A stretch of DNA of 64,000 bases from Melampsora larici-populina 98AG31 (lineage: Eukaryota; Basidiomycota; Pucciniomycetes; Pucciniales; Melampsoraceae). The position numbers and the translations under genes were made by a program. Shown here piece by piece: positions 23,461 to 34,046 of this stretch (its first letter is position 1; the number at the start of each line of letters is the position of its first letter). The stretch lies in the NCBI RefSeq assembly GCF_000204055.1, contig NW_006768767.1:3133352-3197351 (forward strand), written 5' to 3'. Under the pieces are notes generated by a model. It ran no database searches and was not told where the DNA came from. It saw only the letters and a list, made by a program, of their open reading frames with translations.

Positions 23461-24138
23461 CTTCACGTTTGATGATCAATATAATTTAAAGATATTGGTG
23501 TGGTACTAGTCAGGATTCTTAGGAGTTGGGAAGGGTGGAGAATCAAATGTAGTCGGGATTGAGGGAGTAAGCGAGAGGGTCAGTTTGAGATTGGAAGGAC
23601 GGGTGAGTTGCTTGGACCTAAATTTTGGGAATGATGACAAGAACAGGATATCATTAGCAAACGAGAAAGGGAAGGTGGACTATGATAGCAACAGGATAAC
23701 AAAGAAGTGGTCAAAGATGGGACGTGGGGCTCATTATCATCAAGAAAGGGCTCGAACTATGTATTGCATTCCTAGTGTCTATAAGCTTAACAATCGATAG
23801 CGCCGCTATCATCACATTTGTTTCAACCCCCGGCGGTTCCAAACCCTCTACCACCCTGGATCTGTTGAGGTCCCAAACTTCCCATCTCTTGCTGCAACTG
23901 CCGAGCAACAATCATGATCAGAACAAAAGAAAAGTGCATTATGTAAGCACATGAACAAAGGTAGTTTGGATCCGAGGGAGATAGAGGGATACGTACTTGA
24001 ATATCATGATTTTCGCACATAATAATGTACTCCGTGAATGATCACATCCGCCTCAACCGTCATTTTTAGGATAAACTTCTTGTAAATTTTTGTGCAGATG
24101 TCAAGGGTCAAGAATTTTACTGGGATGAAGATATCAGG
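23461..24138. other. Intergenic
   Basis: 5' flank of the transposase. ORFs on both strands (23585-24020) overlap in several frames with no consistent coding signal. No terminal repeat of the transposon could be pinned down. Confidence 0.4.
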
Positions 24139-24714
24139 TCAAAGGAATTGTAAAGCTGATCTGATGTCATCTCGATGCTTTCGGAGAAGTTCCTGGTGAG
24201 GCCAAACGCCGGGGTTGGTCATGAATCGGTGGTTGGTGGAGGAATCTCGAGTTAACTCGTCGCCAACTGACGGATGTTTTTCTAACAATACAGACGTTTG
24301 ATAGGTTCGGATGAGCTCTCCCCGATCCATCAGAGAGGTAGTTCTCATTGTAGGGACATGTTTCTTGAGCTCCTTACAGAGTTCTTCTTTAGTTGTAGAT
24401 GGTGCCTCAACGTCAAGCTTCACTGTATTTTGAACGTCGATTTCAATTTGGCTTGAGGTTTTCTTTTCCATGAAAGGCTGGATGATAGGGATAAGATGTT
24501 TATGATAATTGTCAAAGAGAATTTGTTTGTTGGCTGTCGATCGTCTGTACTGGGGTAAAATTCCAAATTGGATCATGAGGGAGCGCATTTCGTCACGTCT
24601 GGCGTCGCGGTATTCCAAATCCGGATCGAAGTGTTTAATTAGGTCCTTGTTGCTAGAAGCTGCTTGGAATTGAGTCCAGGCGGGGTGAGATTCTAACGTG
24701 AGATAATCGGACAT
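24139..24714 (-). CDS. Hypothetical protein with two SAP/HeH-like helix motifs
   Basis: Single exon of 191 residues from ATG 24714. Two segments look like helix-extended-loop-helix (SAP/HeH-type) DNA-binding motifs: RDEMRSLMIQFGILPQYRRS (about residues 40-59, then TANKQILFDNYHKHLIPII) and TKEELCKELKKHVPTMRTTS (about 107-126, then LMDRGELIRTYQTS). The first resembles the core of the repeated domain in the three genes upstream (25.4-29.2 kb), so it may be the fourth member of that tandem group. No signal peptide or membrane segment is present. The family assignment is tentative. Confidence 0.55.
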   Translation of the reverse strand: MSDYLTLESHPAWTQFQAASSNKDLIKHFDPDLEYRDARRDEMRSLMIQFGILPQYRRSTANKQILFDNYHKHLIPIIQPFMEKKTSSQIEIDVQNTVKLDVEAPSTTKEELCKELKKHVPTMRTTSLMDRGELIRTYQTSVLLEKHPSVGDELTRDSSTNHRFMTNPGVWPHQELLRKHRDDIRSALQFL

Positions 24715-25360
24715 GTTTTAGGTATTTTGGTATTGATTATTGAAGATTATCTGAATTATAGTTTGTATGTTCTCTTGAGTGGGGGATGACAAGGATAGAT
24801 CGGGTGAACAAGAGCTTCAATCGTCGTAAGAAAGAAGCCTCTCTTTATATCATCATGATGGGAAAATGCTGAGGCGAGCACTGATTACAATGAGAGCAAG
24901 ATAGCTCAAAAGTCGAAGATTTTCAAATGAGTCACATTTCACAATGGAAGCTCAGCTGTGAGCATCCATTGCATGATCCTTTTAAATAAGACAAACAAGA
25001 AAATGTCAAGCGACATAACAAAAGAATATCATCATGAGGCTGGTTTCCGCTGAACACCCTCATCACATTCAATGAATCACACAAGTGGATAGCCTCAAGG
25101 CTGTTTTTGCCTTGTTACTCAAGCAATTGAAAGGAAGAAGAACTACAAGATACGCATTCACACAACTATAGCAGATAGAGAGGTAAGATTCGAGACTTGG
25201 ATATCAAGCGCGTGTAGATTCATGGTCGGCGGATCTGGGTTGTACGTCATGTCAAAGTAATTCAACAGAACGGGGTTAGTTAGCTTAAATTTGGGATTAG
25301 GGTCAGATAGGCTTGAAAATATGTGGCCGGGAGACTCACGTCTTATTGATTCAAGTCAAC
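24715..25360. other. Intergenic, duplicated with 26.2-26.9 kb
   Basis: Phrases such as GAGCTGTGAGCA, AAGACAAACAA, AACAAAAGAATAT and GATAGGC...GGAGACTCAC recur in order at about 26.6-26.85 kb. The flank was therefore copied together with the gene. No other gene is seen. Confidence 0.55.
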
Positions 25361-26239
25361 TCAGGTATCTTGAGGAGTGTTCGAATGACTGTCTTGATCA
25401 GAGTCTTGCTTTTCAGAAGTGCTCGGATAATTGCTTGGTTGACTTTTGACAAACAGGTTCCTACAGAATGATGCTCAGAATACGCATTTGTATGATGACT
25501 TATTTCATAGGGCTTACCGATAATGGTTTTTCAAAGCTGTAATCAATCCGACATTTTGTGCACCTTGATTAAATGCGATCTGATGAGATCTCAAAGTAGT
25601 GATGGCAATCTTGAGGCGATCATGCAAATTTTTTTCCTCCTCAGATTGGAGACCAGGCTGATGTAGCTTGAGGTGGATGCTTTCAATGTTTGTATGAAAT
25701 TCGGTGAGATCGCTGTGACAGTCTTGAAGGTCTTCGCTGGCTTCATCTAGAGCACAGCCAATTGAATTGAGCTCATGTACATTTAAAGTCTTATAAGTTT
25801 TGCAGAAAGTTTCGAGACCTCCGACCGCACGACGGTACTTGCCGTTCTTGAGGTAAGGGAGACAATGATTATTGAACAAGCTCGTCCTTTTGAGTTCGAG
25901 ATCAGCTGCCAAGTTCACGTTTCTGTCAGGTTCTTGATCGACGAAGGCTATGCTGTGGAGTGGGGCTTCGATATACTTGGTGTTGTTTTGAGAAGGAATG
26001 GCTACATTTCTCAGGCGCGGAGCTACCATTTCGACGAAGATCAGACGGAGAAGCTCGTGATCTTTTTGAGAATTTTTAGTAAATTTGTAATGGGGGTAGA
26101 ATGCGAGGATCACCTCTAAGAGTTTGGTAGGTGTGGCGTTGCTTAAGAAGGTTTCAGGATCAATCCTGGGAGTATCTCCATCAATAACACTTTCAAGGAT
26201 ATATTTGGGTAAGAAGATACTTGTGTGGACGTAAGACAT
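25361..26239 (-). CDS. Tandem-family protein 1, one copy of a novel 75-residue domain
   Basis: Exon 1 26239-25518 and exon 2 25460-25361 are joined CG|GTAAGC ... CTGTAG|G in phase, giving 273 residues. The N-terminal 80 residues hold the domain: IFLPKYILESVIDGDTPR, then FLSNATPTKLLEVILAFYPH, then HELLRLIFVEMVAPRLR. The middle is helical, with a coiled-coil-like LHDRLKIAITTLRSHQIAF. The exon-2 tail is Ser/Gln/Asp-rich. It is about half identical to the neighbour at 26868-27752 with the same exon structure, so they arose by tandem duplication. No known domain is recognised with confidence; the core could be a divergent SAP/HeH fold. Function unknown. Confidence 0.8.
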
Positions 26240-26867
26240 GATGAATATGGCGAGTGGTTTGGGGTAAGAAGGAAATCACAGCCAATTGCCTGTCGTTATA
26301 TGACCACCTGAAGGGTATTCTGGATGCCGATGTTTGTTCAATCTTTAGACATTGACTGATTAGTTGCGCGGGTCAACAAATCCCCACCTCCGATTGGAGA
26401 TTTCTATTCTTATGATTCACATTAAGAGAAGTCGACCCACATACACACCCATGTATAGAGCCATGACTAACACCACACAAGAAATCCACCTAAGATTTAC
26501 GCTGACAAAATCACATAGATCTCTGATGATTTAAGATATATGGAAATTACAAAGTTTCACAAACAAGCAAAGTACTTGAATCAAACTTGAGCTGTGAGCA
26601 GGTCTGTGATACTTTCAGACAAGACAAACAACAACACGGCAAGAGAGTGAACAAAAGAATATCTCATTACATTCAATCACAAAACAGAGAAAATCCAGCA
26701 AAATTGATCAAGACTTGGATATGAACTTAAGTGTGTGTGATATTTGATGGCGGATATATGGTGGTAACGATGTCAAAGGGATTCAAAAAAAGGTGTCAGT
26801 TTAATTCGAGACTGTGATCAGATAGGCCTGATATGTAGTCAGGAGACTCACATCTTGTTGATTTGGG
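26240..26867. other. Intergenic, duplicated promoter/terminator region
   Basis: CCTCCGATTGGAGAT at 26387 and the following CGACCCACATA...CCATG recur at 27909-27993 upstream of the next paralogue, so the promoter is duplicated. Confidence 0.55.
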
Positions 26868-27752
26868 TCAAATCATGTCTTCATGGACAAACGGGTTTTT
26901 CTCTTGCGTTCCGGATGGGCCTGGAGCATCGCCTTTGTTATGTTTGTCATGCAATTTCCTAATTTTGATATCATAAGATGATGGTCAGAATAACGAGCCA
27001 TATGACAAGTTTTACAACACAACTCACTTGTGATAATCGGCCAACGCTGTGATGAACCCGACATTTTGTACACTATTATTGAATATGATCTGACAAGCTC
27101 TTAAGGTAGTGATAGCGTTTTTGAGGCGATCATGAAGAGCTTTGTTTTCAATTTTGCAAAGGTTGGGCTGACGTAATTTGAAGTAGATGGTCTCGATCTT
27201 GCGATGACATCTTTTGAGTTCAATGCTACAATCTTCGTGGTCTTCTTCGTCTTCAGTTTGCGCACTGTAGACCATTTCAAGCTCGTCTTCATTCAAGAAC
27301 GTATAGGTTTGGCAAAACGTCTCCAGTTTTTCGGCGGCAACACGGCACTTCGCGTTGGTGAGGTGAGGGAGAACATAATCACTGAAAGTTGTGATTCTCT
27401 TGATGTCAACGTCAGATAGGGAGTTCAAGTGTACTGGAGGGTGTGTTGGTGGGCCGAAGATTACGTGTTGGAATGGCGCTTTGATATACTTTGTCTCGTG
27501 TTGCAAAGGAATAACTACGTTTCTTAGCCGCGGGGATACCATTTCGACAAATAACATACGGAGAAGCTCGTGATCATCTTGTGCATCTTTAGTAAACTTG
27601 AAATGGGGATAGAATGCTTTGATGATCTCTAAAAGTTTTACAGGCGTGGCTTTGCTTAAGAAAGTTTCAGGATTAATCCTGGGAGTATCTCCATCAATAA
27701 CGCTTTCAAGGATGTATTCGGGTAAGAAGATACTTGTATGTAAGATAGACAT
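26868..27752 (-). CDS. Tandem-family protein 2, one copy of the novel domain
   Basis: Exon 1 27752-27028 and exon 2 26958-26868 (AA|GTGAGT ... AAATTAG|G), 271 residues. The layout matches protein 1: IFLPEYILESVIDGDTPR, FLSKATPVKLLEIIKAFYPH, HELLRMLFVEMVSPRLR, then LHDRLKNAITTLRACQIIF. The start MSILHTS was chosen because it matches MSYVHTS of protein 1; an in-frame extension to 27797 has no ATG at its end. The second exon diverges more (KLHDKHNKGDAPGPSG). Intact splice sites and frames in both copies point to functional genes. Confidence 0.8.
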
Positions 27753-28340
27753 GATGAGATGAGTATATGGAGGAGATGGTAGAAAGAAGGAAAACACAGC
27801 CGATCGCTTGTCTTATATGCCCATCTGAAGCTCATTCGACTAATGCATACCTCTGTTTCTTCAATCTTTAGACTTCAATTGTCCCTTTAAGCATGGGTCG
27901 ACAATTCCCCGCCTCCGATTGGAGATATACTTACATTCATTTGGGTTTCCATTGAATAGCACACGACCCACATATCCATGGAAGGAGCCATGATAGTTAT
28001 CACAGAACAAACAAACATACGCTGAAGAATCTCATAGATGACTACACATGAAGAACAAGTTGGAATGTGATGAAGATAGAGATCACTTGCCGTACCCACT
28101 CGTACTAAGAAGACAATAAGCACTCATTACATAACACATTCACAAACCCACACATTAGAGAACCAGATCTTTAACAGATTTGAGTCATTTCCGAGGGTTT
28201 TCTCATCGATTCTAATGTGATCTAAGGTGTACGCAATAACAGTGAACTACAGAAGAAAATATTAGTTTTCTCCGCTCTAACAGTTGAGAATATATGGAAC
28301 AAAGAAACTCACCTTTAAAGCGTCGAGAAGAGAATCATTG
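27753..28340. other. Intergenic
   Basis: Promoter region of protein 2 (a copy of that at 26.2-26.5 kb) and 3' flank of protein 3. No additional gene is supported. Confidence 0.45.
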
Positions 28341-29207
28341 TTAATTTGAAAGATCAACGGCGCAGTACGTCAATTTGTTATCATGAAAGTTGAATGACAG
28401 GGCATGGCGAAGGTAGGGTAAGACCATCAGATTGAAGACTGGCATCATGCTTTTACCAGTTCTGTTGAGTTCCCAATACTCGCTGAGGTGAGGGTGAAAG
28501 ATGTGAAGGATCTGATGGATTTGCTGATTGGTAGGTTCAGCGAGGACGCTGACTGGGCCTAAATATACTAGAAGGCTATGCAGGCTGACTGGAAGTGTGA
28601 CAGCCTTAATTGGACCCTTTTCTGGTCGGCTGAGAGGAAGAACTTCGACGGTGAGAAAACGGATATAGCCACTATCCTTGTTATGATCCACAAAGCGGTG
28701 AAAAAATGGGAGGACAATGATATCGAAGATGCTCCTGATAGTTTCTTGATTGACAAATCGAGGAATTTGCAGTTGTGGAAAGAACACGTCTATCATCGTA
28801 AAAATTTCTTTGACAGTGGCATCGAATATCATATTGGGATCATCGTAAATGGCAATGTATTTTTTGACATTTTGAGGGAGCACTAAAGATCGAGTAGGAT
28901 AAGGTTTCTCGTGCTCGGTATGCGCGACTATTGAGATATAAGAGAAGACGCAAGTGTCCTTATCAAAAGATTTTTGACGACGTAGGAATGGAAGGACCAT
29001 AATTTGGAAGAGTTGTATCACAACTTCCTTCCCTAAGTTCAGCGGTAGAGCAAGCTTGGGATGAAAAACTTCAATTATTTGATGATATTCTCTAGTAGTT
29101 GCGTCTAAAATAGGATCCGCGACATGATACGAAAGGAATCTATGGAGCCGTTTTGGCAGGACAACTGATTTGACGGGGTATACGTAGAGTGAAGTATGAT
29201 CGGCCAT
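28341..29207 (-). CDS. Tandem-family protein 3, three copies of the novel domain
   Basis: Single exon, 288 residues from MADHTSLYVY. Three consecutive repeats cover the protein. Repeat 1: VVLPKRLHRFLSYHVADPIL ... HQIIEVFHPKLALP ... IMVLPFLRR. Repeat 2: LVLPQNVKKYIAIYDDP ... FTMIDVFFPQLQIP ... IIVLPFFHR. Repeat 3: VTLPVSLHSLLVYLGPVSV ... HQILHIFHPHLSEY ... LMVLPYLRH. The shared pattern is an LP start, I(I/L).(V/I)F(H/F)P in the middle and (M/I)VLP(Y/F)(L/F) at the end. The single domains of proteins 1 and 2 follow the same pattern (LP..., AFYP..., MV.PRLR). The function is unknown; a helical repeat scaffold or divergent SAP/HeH DNA-binding repeats are possible. Confidence 0.78.
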   Translation of the reverse strand: MADHTSLYVYPVKSVVLPKRLHRFLSYHVADPILDATTREYHQIIEVFHPKLALPLNLGKEVVIQLFQIMVLPFLRRQKSFDKDTCVFSYISIVAHTEHEKPYPTRSLVLPQNVKKYIAIYDDPNMIFDATVKEIFTMIDVFFPQLQIPRFVNQETIRSIFDIIVLPFFHRFVDHNKDSGYIRFLTVEVLPLSRPEKGPIKAVTLPVSLHSLLVYLGPVSVLAEPTNQQIHQILHIFHPHLSEYWELNRTGKSMMPVFNLMVLPYLRHALSFNFHDNKLTYCAVDLSN

Positions 29208-29707
29208 GATGAACAATCTCAGGTTGATGTTCCCAAAAGCTGGACGTTCATTTGACTTATATATCCTCTACATATTATCATCGGATGGTGATAGATTCGG
29301 CTTGATGTGGGTGGTCACGATCCGAAGATCTGCAGTGGCATACCTCAAGATTTGCACCAGAAGGATTCAATATCGCTCGAGACCAAAGCCTTTGGCACCA
29401 CGTAAGATGAATACGAGAATCAACAATCTGGAACATATTAAGCATGACTTGCAATATCTAATTTCACATTAGATACATTTAGATACATCGGGAGAGAAAT
29501 TTTTTGAAGATATGACAATATAGAGATGTTTTGGTGTAGAGACTTTTACTTTATCTTATCTACGTCTATATACATAAAAGAGAATGCTTGACAAAGATGA
29601 TCAACGAGTGTTCAGACTTTCAGGAATTTGTCAGCTTGCCTTTCAAGATCATCGAGTATTGGGGTGTCCTCAACCTGCAATTCTTCATATTCATCGGGAT
29701 GATTATT
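29208..29707. other. Intergenic
   Basis: Promoter side of protein 3 and 3' flank of the WRS-family pseudogene. AT-rich; nothing else recognised. Confidence 0.4.
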
Positions 29708-32499
29708 TCAAAGGTCTTCCAGCCATTCGGGGTCATAGCAGTCAATCGGTAGACCAGGAGGAGCCCTTGACCCACTGATGAGATTGTCTGTTGTATTTCG
29801 AATTTGGTTTTGAGGCTTGGCTCCCGGGGTGTTTTTGGGACTATCCTTCCTTTTCTTGTCATCGTGAGCTTCTAATCGGAGAAACAGTGCCTCCAAACAA
29901 GCATTACGCCATCAAAACTTCTTGACCTTGTACAGTTTTTTTGCTGAGTCATCGAGTTCTGTTTCAACGTCTGTTTCATCTTCACTACAGCACGTATCAA
30001 TGACTTCACATAACGGTGCAAGCTTGCTTCTGACGGCAATGTCGTTTCGACGGAATTTCAGCTATAGAACAGGATCAGTAATAGAGTCAGTTACAAATGC
30101 AAATGTGAGATCTCTGCCTTCAAGAAGCACTCACTGATCTCACTCTTGAGGCTCAAACACCCTGCTTCTTATGAGCTCGAATCTTGGCCTGTGACCATTC
30201 ATTTGTCTGTCGGAACCTGAGAAAATAATAGTCGATCAATATCTTTGACAAGATCCCAGCAAGCACATCTATGAGTAGAATACTCACGTGCGTTTAAGGG
30301 ATGATCTTGCGTGCTCTTTCAGCGCTTTGAAGACGATGTCAAACTTTGAATCTTCAGCGCTTATATCATTGTACTCCCCAGCCTTCACGAGGTGAATGAA
30401 AGTCGAGGTAGCGCGGTTCCATAGAAAGGTGTTGGTTGGAGAAGATGGACTTTCCTCCCAGATTGGATGAAATGATGAAACTCCGACACAATTCATCATT
30501 GTCCACATGATCAGCAGTATCTGCGGATTTGAGTGTTCTCCGCCCGGCCCTCCTTTGAACGGAAAACGCGGATCATTCGCCGAGCTGTTGAGACCATTTG
30601 CGACTTCACGATTGAGGCGACACGGTAAAAGCATGCTTTTTCGAGGAGTATGAATCTTCCATGACGACCGCTGAGCAGGAGTGGCGCTTGGAGGAACGGC
30701 GTCATCCTCTTTCAATCCCATCATTGTTCTTATGTGGCTCCGAATACGAGCCTGTTGGATCAGAAAATTATACATGTTAGAAGAGCCCGAGTTCGTATTC
30801 CAAATAACATAACCACTTACTCGGAAAGTACTTCCACGAGGCTTGTTATTGTTGACCTTGGTTCTTGGTTTTGTACTTGAAGATGAGTTGGATACCAAAT
30901 GCATGACGAGTTTGGTGAGATCGCGAACTGTCTGGCGCAGATCTTGATTGTCGGTATCGTTACGATTTCTGTCTCTTGAGCCGGAATGTGCTCCTGGTCC
31001 AGAACTAGTATCATTAGCATTGTCACATGCTTCCAACAACCTCGAAATGGCCGCTCTTGCACCACCATCGTCATCATCAGTCTCTTCTTTCAAACCGGAG
31101 GCTCCCGAAACACTCATTGAGTCGTCCTGATCTGCACTGTCGATGTCCATGCCAGCAAGTTCCGCGCCTTCATCTTCATCCAATCCCTCGAGTTCCATAC
31201 TTGAGCTACCCGGACTATTTCCATCTTTGCTGGCCTCTGGAACCCAATCATCTGAGCTTGGGGATCGTCGGCGCTGTTTACCTTTGGCGACTTCCGACAG
31301 CACAGTTGGACGAGGACGGGGGAGAGCGGTGCCTCTGCCGCGGCTTGGAAGTGGCATAGCCTGATCTTCAATGCCTACAAAAAGAAACTTAGTATCACAC
31401 AAAAATACGTAGCGCGCGGAATAGAGTGATGACTTACCTTCATCAATCAAGCAGCGCTCATCTCTCTCTTCCCGACTACCTTGATTATGATGAGTGTGTC
31501 CTTTCACAACCTGCACGTCTGGTGTCGTGAATATCTCAGCATCAATCTTGATATCGGACTCGTGATCTGGTCAAAAATCAAATCCTTAGCTTCAAGAGAT
31601 TTGTCTGGTCACATTATTTAACACAGGAAGTAACTTACCTTCTGTTAAAGTATCCAGAGGGCTGAGATTTCGGTTAGTTGAACATCGCCGGGATGTAGAA
31701 CTAACGGGGATACAATTATCATTTGATCTGGAAGTTGAACCACCTGGATACCGCTCCTTGTCAGATTTCAAAGATCCGGCCGTGGTATTAGAGTTATCAG
31801 CCGCTGCTGCCCACAAAAGCACGAGGTCAGTATCAAACTTTCTGGGTCAAACCACTGGAATATGAAGAACTTACCTCTGTTTGATGGTTCTAGAGTGCTG
31901 TGATTGCTGGAAGTCAAACATCGCCGGGATCTAGACCTGGTCACAGGATTCTCTTTTGATGGGCCAGTATCTGCGTTTTGATTCTTGTCAGATCTTGAAG
32001 ATTGCACCACGGGATCAGAGTCATCAGCAGTTGCTGACCAAAATTAAAAGAACCAGATTAGTATCATGATCATAAGGTCACGCCAGTGTAGACATATGTA
32101 TCTAGCTACTCACCAGTCAATTCCGAGTCGTAGAGAAGAAACAATTGGAGCAATTCATCCTTGCGCATTTCTCCAGATCCCGGTATACCAAGAGGTTTTG
32201 CTATTTGTCGTAATTTCGGAAGACTCATTCCTGAATACTTGTCCAAAGTAGGGTTTTGAGTTATTTCTTGATGTCGCTGTTTGATGGTGGTGGGTCGAGC
32301 TTTTGACGGGCCAGATTTTGCCTTTACAGTGGGACGTCCTGGTAAGAGAAGTGAAAAGTAAGAATTAATTGAAAAATGCTGAAGAGTATATGTTGACTTT
32401 CGATAACATACCTGCGTCACTGTCTTCTGTGTGGCATTCGCTATAGTCTTCATCGGCTCTCTTTTGTTTTTGAGATCTTGTTGAGGGTCAAGGAGGCAT
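29708..32499 (-). pseudogene. WRS-family protein, copy C, SAP-like N-terminus, three in-frame TGA
   Basis: About nine exons on the minus strand, all joined in phase. The start is ATG 32499 (MPP, TGA 32490-32488, then PSTRSQKQKR). Next comes acidic YSECHTEDSDAG, then a SAP-like helix pair (SGMSLPKLRQIAKPLGIPGS / MRKDELLQLF). Two similar exons follow (ATADDSDPVVQSSRSDK ... SRRC.TSSNHSTLEPSNRG and AAADNSNTTAGSLKSDK ... SRRCSTNRNLSPLDTLTEG), an apparent exon duplication. Then come a Pro/acidic region, TMMGLKEDD, WNRATSTFIHLVKAGEYND and LKFRRNDIAVRSKLAPLCE. The end is ALFLRLEAHDDKKRK and GLPIDCYDPEWLEDL. The other stops are TGA 30155-30153 (between KKQGV and ASRVRS) and TGA 29914-29912 (between KVKKF and WRNACLEA). 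All three fit CGA to TGA. The copy is therefore decayed, although its splice sites are intact. Confidence 0.68.
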
Positions 32500-34046
32500 T
32501 GGTGAGCTGGGGAGTGGGTTATGGGACTTCAAGATCTATAGATTTGACAGGATATTGTATTGCTTGAAAGCACGATTGTGATCTTTAGAAAGAGTAAGTA
32601 TTAGAAGAAAAAGTGGACTGCGGATTCAATCATATAAGTTAAATGCAAACCGCGTTCGCTGGCAAAACTCACTAAAACTCCCAATCAGTACTTACAATTT
32701 TGCCGGTTTACACACATTAACCATTTAATCTCATCCTTACGCGTTTCACCCTAATTCAACGTACCCTTCACTTTATATTTTGAATTCAATTTACATTTCA
32801 ATTCACAATTTCATCAATTCTCCAACATCCGAACCTCGATCCTACAAACCTTCCACTCGCCGACCCTTCAACTTACCCCATTTCTATTGACTTCTCATCA
32901 TTTCAGAACACTCGAATTATGTAACGACAGAATCCCATTCCATTCAATATAATTTACACGCACCAGCAAATGAGTCCTCAACTCACGAAATTATCCGCCA
33001 TCGTTCACTTCAATCTCGACAACATGTGACCTCATCTGACACGCAGTTCCCCACTCGGTCTCCTGGCAACACATACAATTAGGTATACTATCCGTAATCA
33101 GCAGGGTTTATAATGTGTCCCTCTGAACCACCATTCTATAAATTCTAAAATAACTCTTTCTACGACCTTATCACCTCCCGTTGGAATTATTTTGCCACGT
33201 TCCATGCATTCGTGTGACCCAGGTTTTGCTTGCACATCCTAGCTCGGACATTCCATGAGTCCAATCATACTCTCCGTCACTAATCTTTTGTTTTTCCTAA
33301 TTAACCTTCCATCACTCCGCATGAACGCTTGATCAACTCACCTTTTCACCTGACCACTTGATTGCTGTGAATACTGGTCCTAACAAACCGAGGTCTGCTC
33401 CGCTTCAACCCGCGGTAGTCTTGATATTTTCCTCTGCACCCCCGTAATCCTCTTCACGTGCCAACAATAGTTCCAACTCATGTGCCCTGGATATGCTGCG
33501 ATTACTGCAATCCCCCTGTTTTCAAACCCACTGCACCAATGTGTGATTCTCTCTTTATCCCAAATACCCCCCCATTGTATTTATCCCGACTGTCGAATGA
33601 GCGACATTGTACATCCTTGAATACTCCCGGCTTAACTTTCAATTGCATCGAATCGACTCATCTACCTCGTTTGATTGTCGCATGTCGGTCTCTGAATCAG
33701 CGCTTAAATTTGCGACATCGACACCGGCCACATTCAGTCACAACCAATGACTCACAATCTCACTTCAATCTGCTCTCACCCCGACTCACTAAAGATATAA
33801 AGCATCATACAATCGCAGTCTACTCCCACCCTTCATCACAAGATAATTCGTGGTCGTTGAACTTGTCAGTTAGCACTTTCCTATCGTTTATTAATTCCCA
33901 CTAAATCCACCTGTGATGCATGTTTTTAATTATTTATTCAAAATCTAGAGGCCTACCTACATAGATCCTTTCCGTGCTCACAATCGATCTTCTTTTTCTT
34001 GTTCAACAATCATACACATTTAGGCACCACCAGTTTTTCTATCACA
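32500..34046. other. Intergenic, pyrimidine-rich
   Basis: About 1.5 kb of C/T-rich, CpG-poor sequence that probably includes the promoter and leader of the OB-fold-like gene. A 148-codon ORF at 33458-33904 is low-complexity and overlaps no recognisable domain. No RNA gene is found. Confidence 0.45.

Noticed and set aside
33458..33904. 148-codon ORF upstream of the OB-fold-like gene
   Set aside because: Low-complexity pyrimidine-rich sequence with Ser/His/Pro/Leu bias and no motif; more likely promoter or leader.
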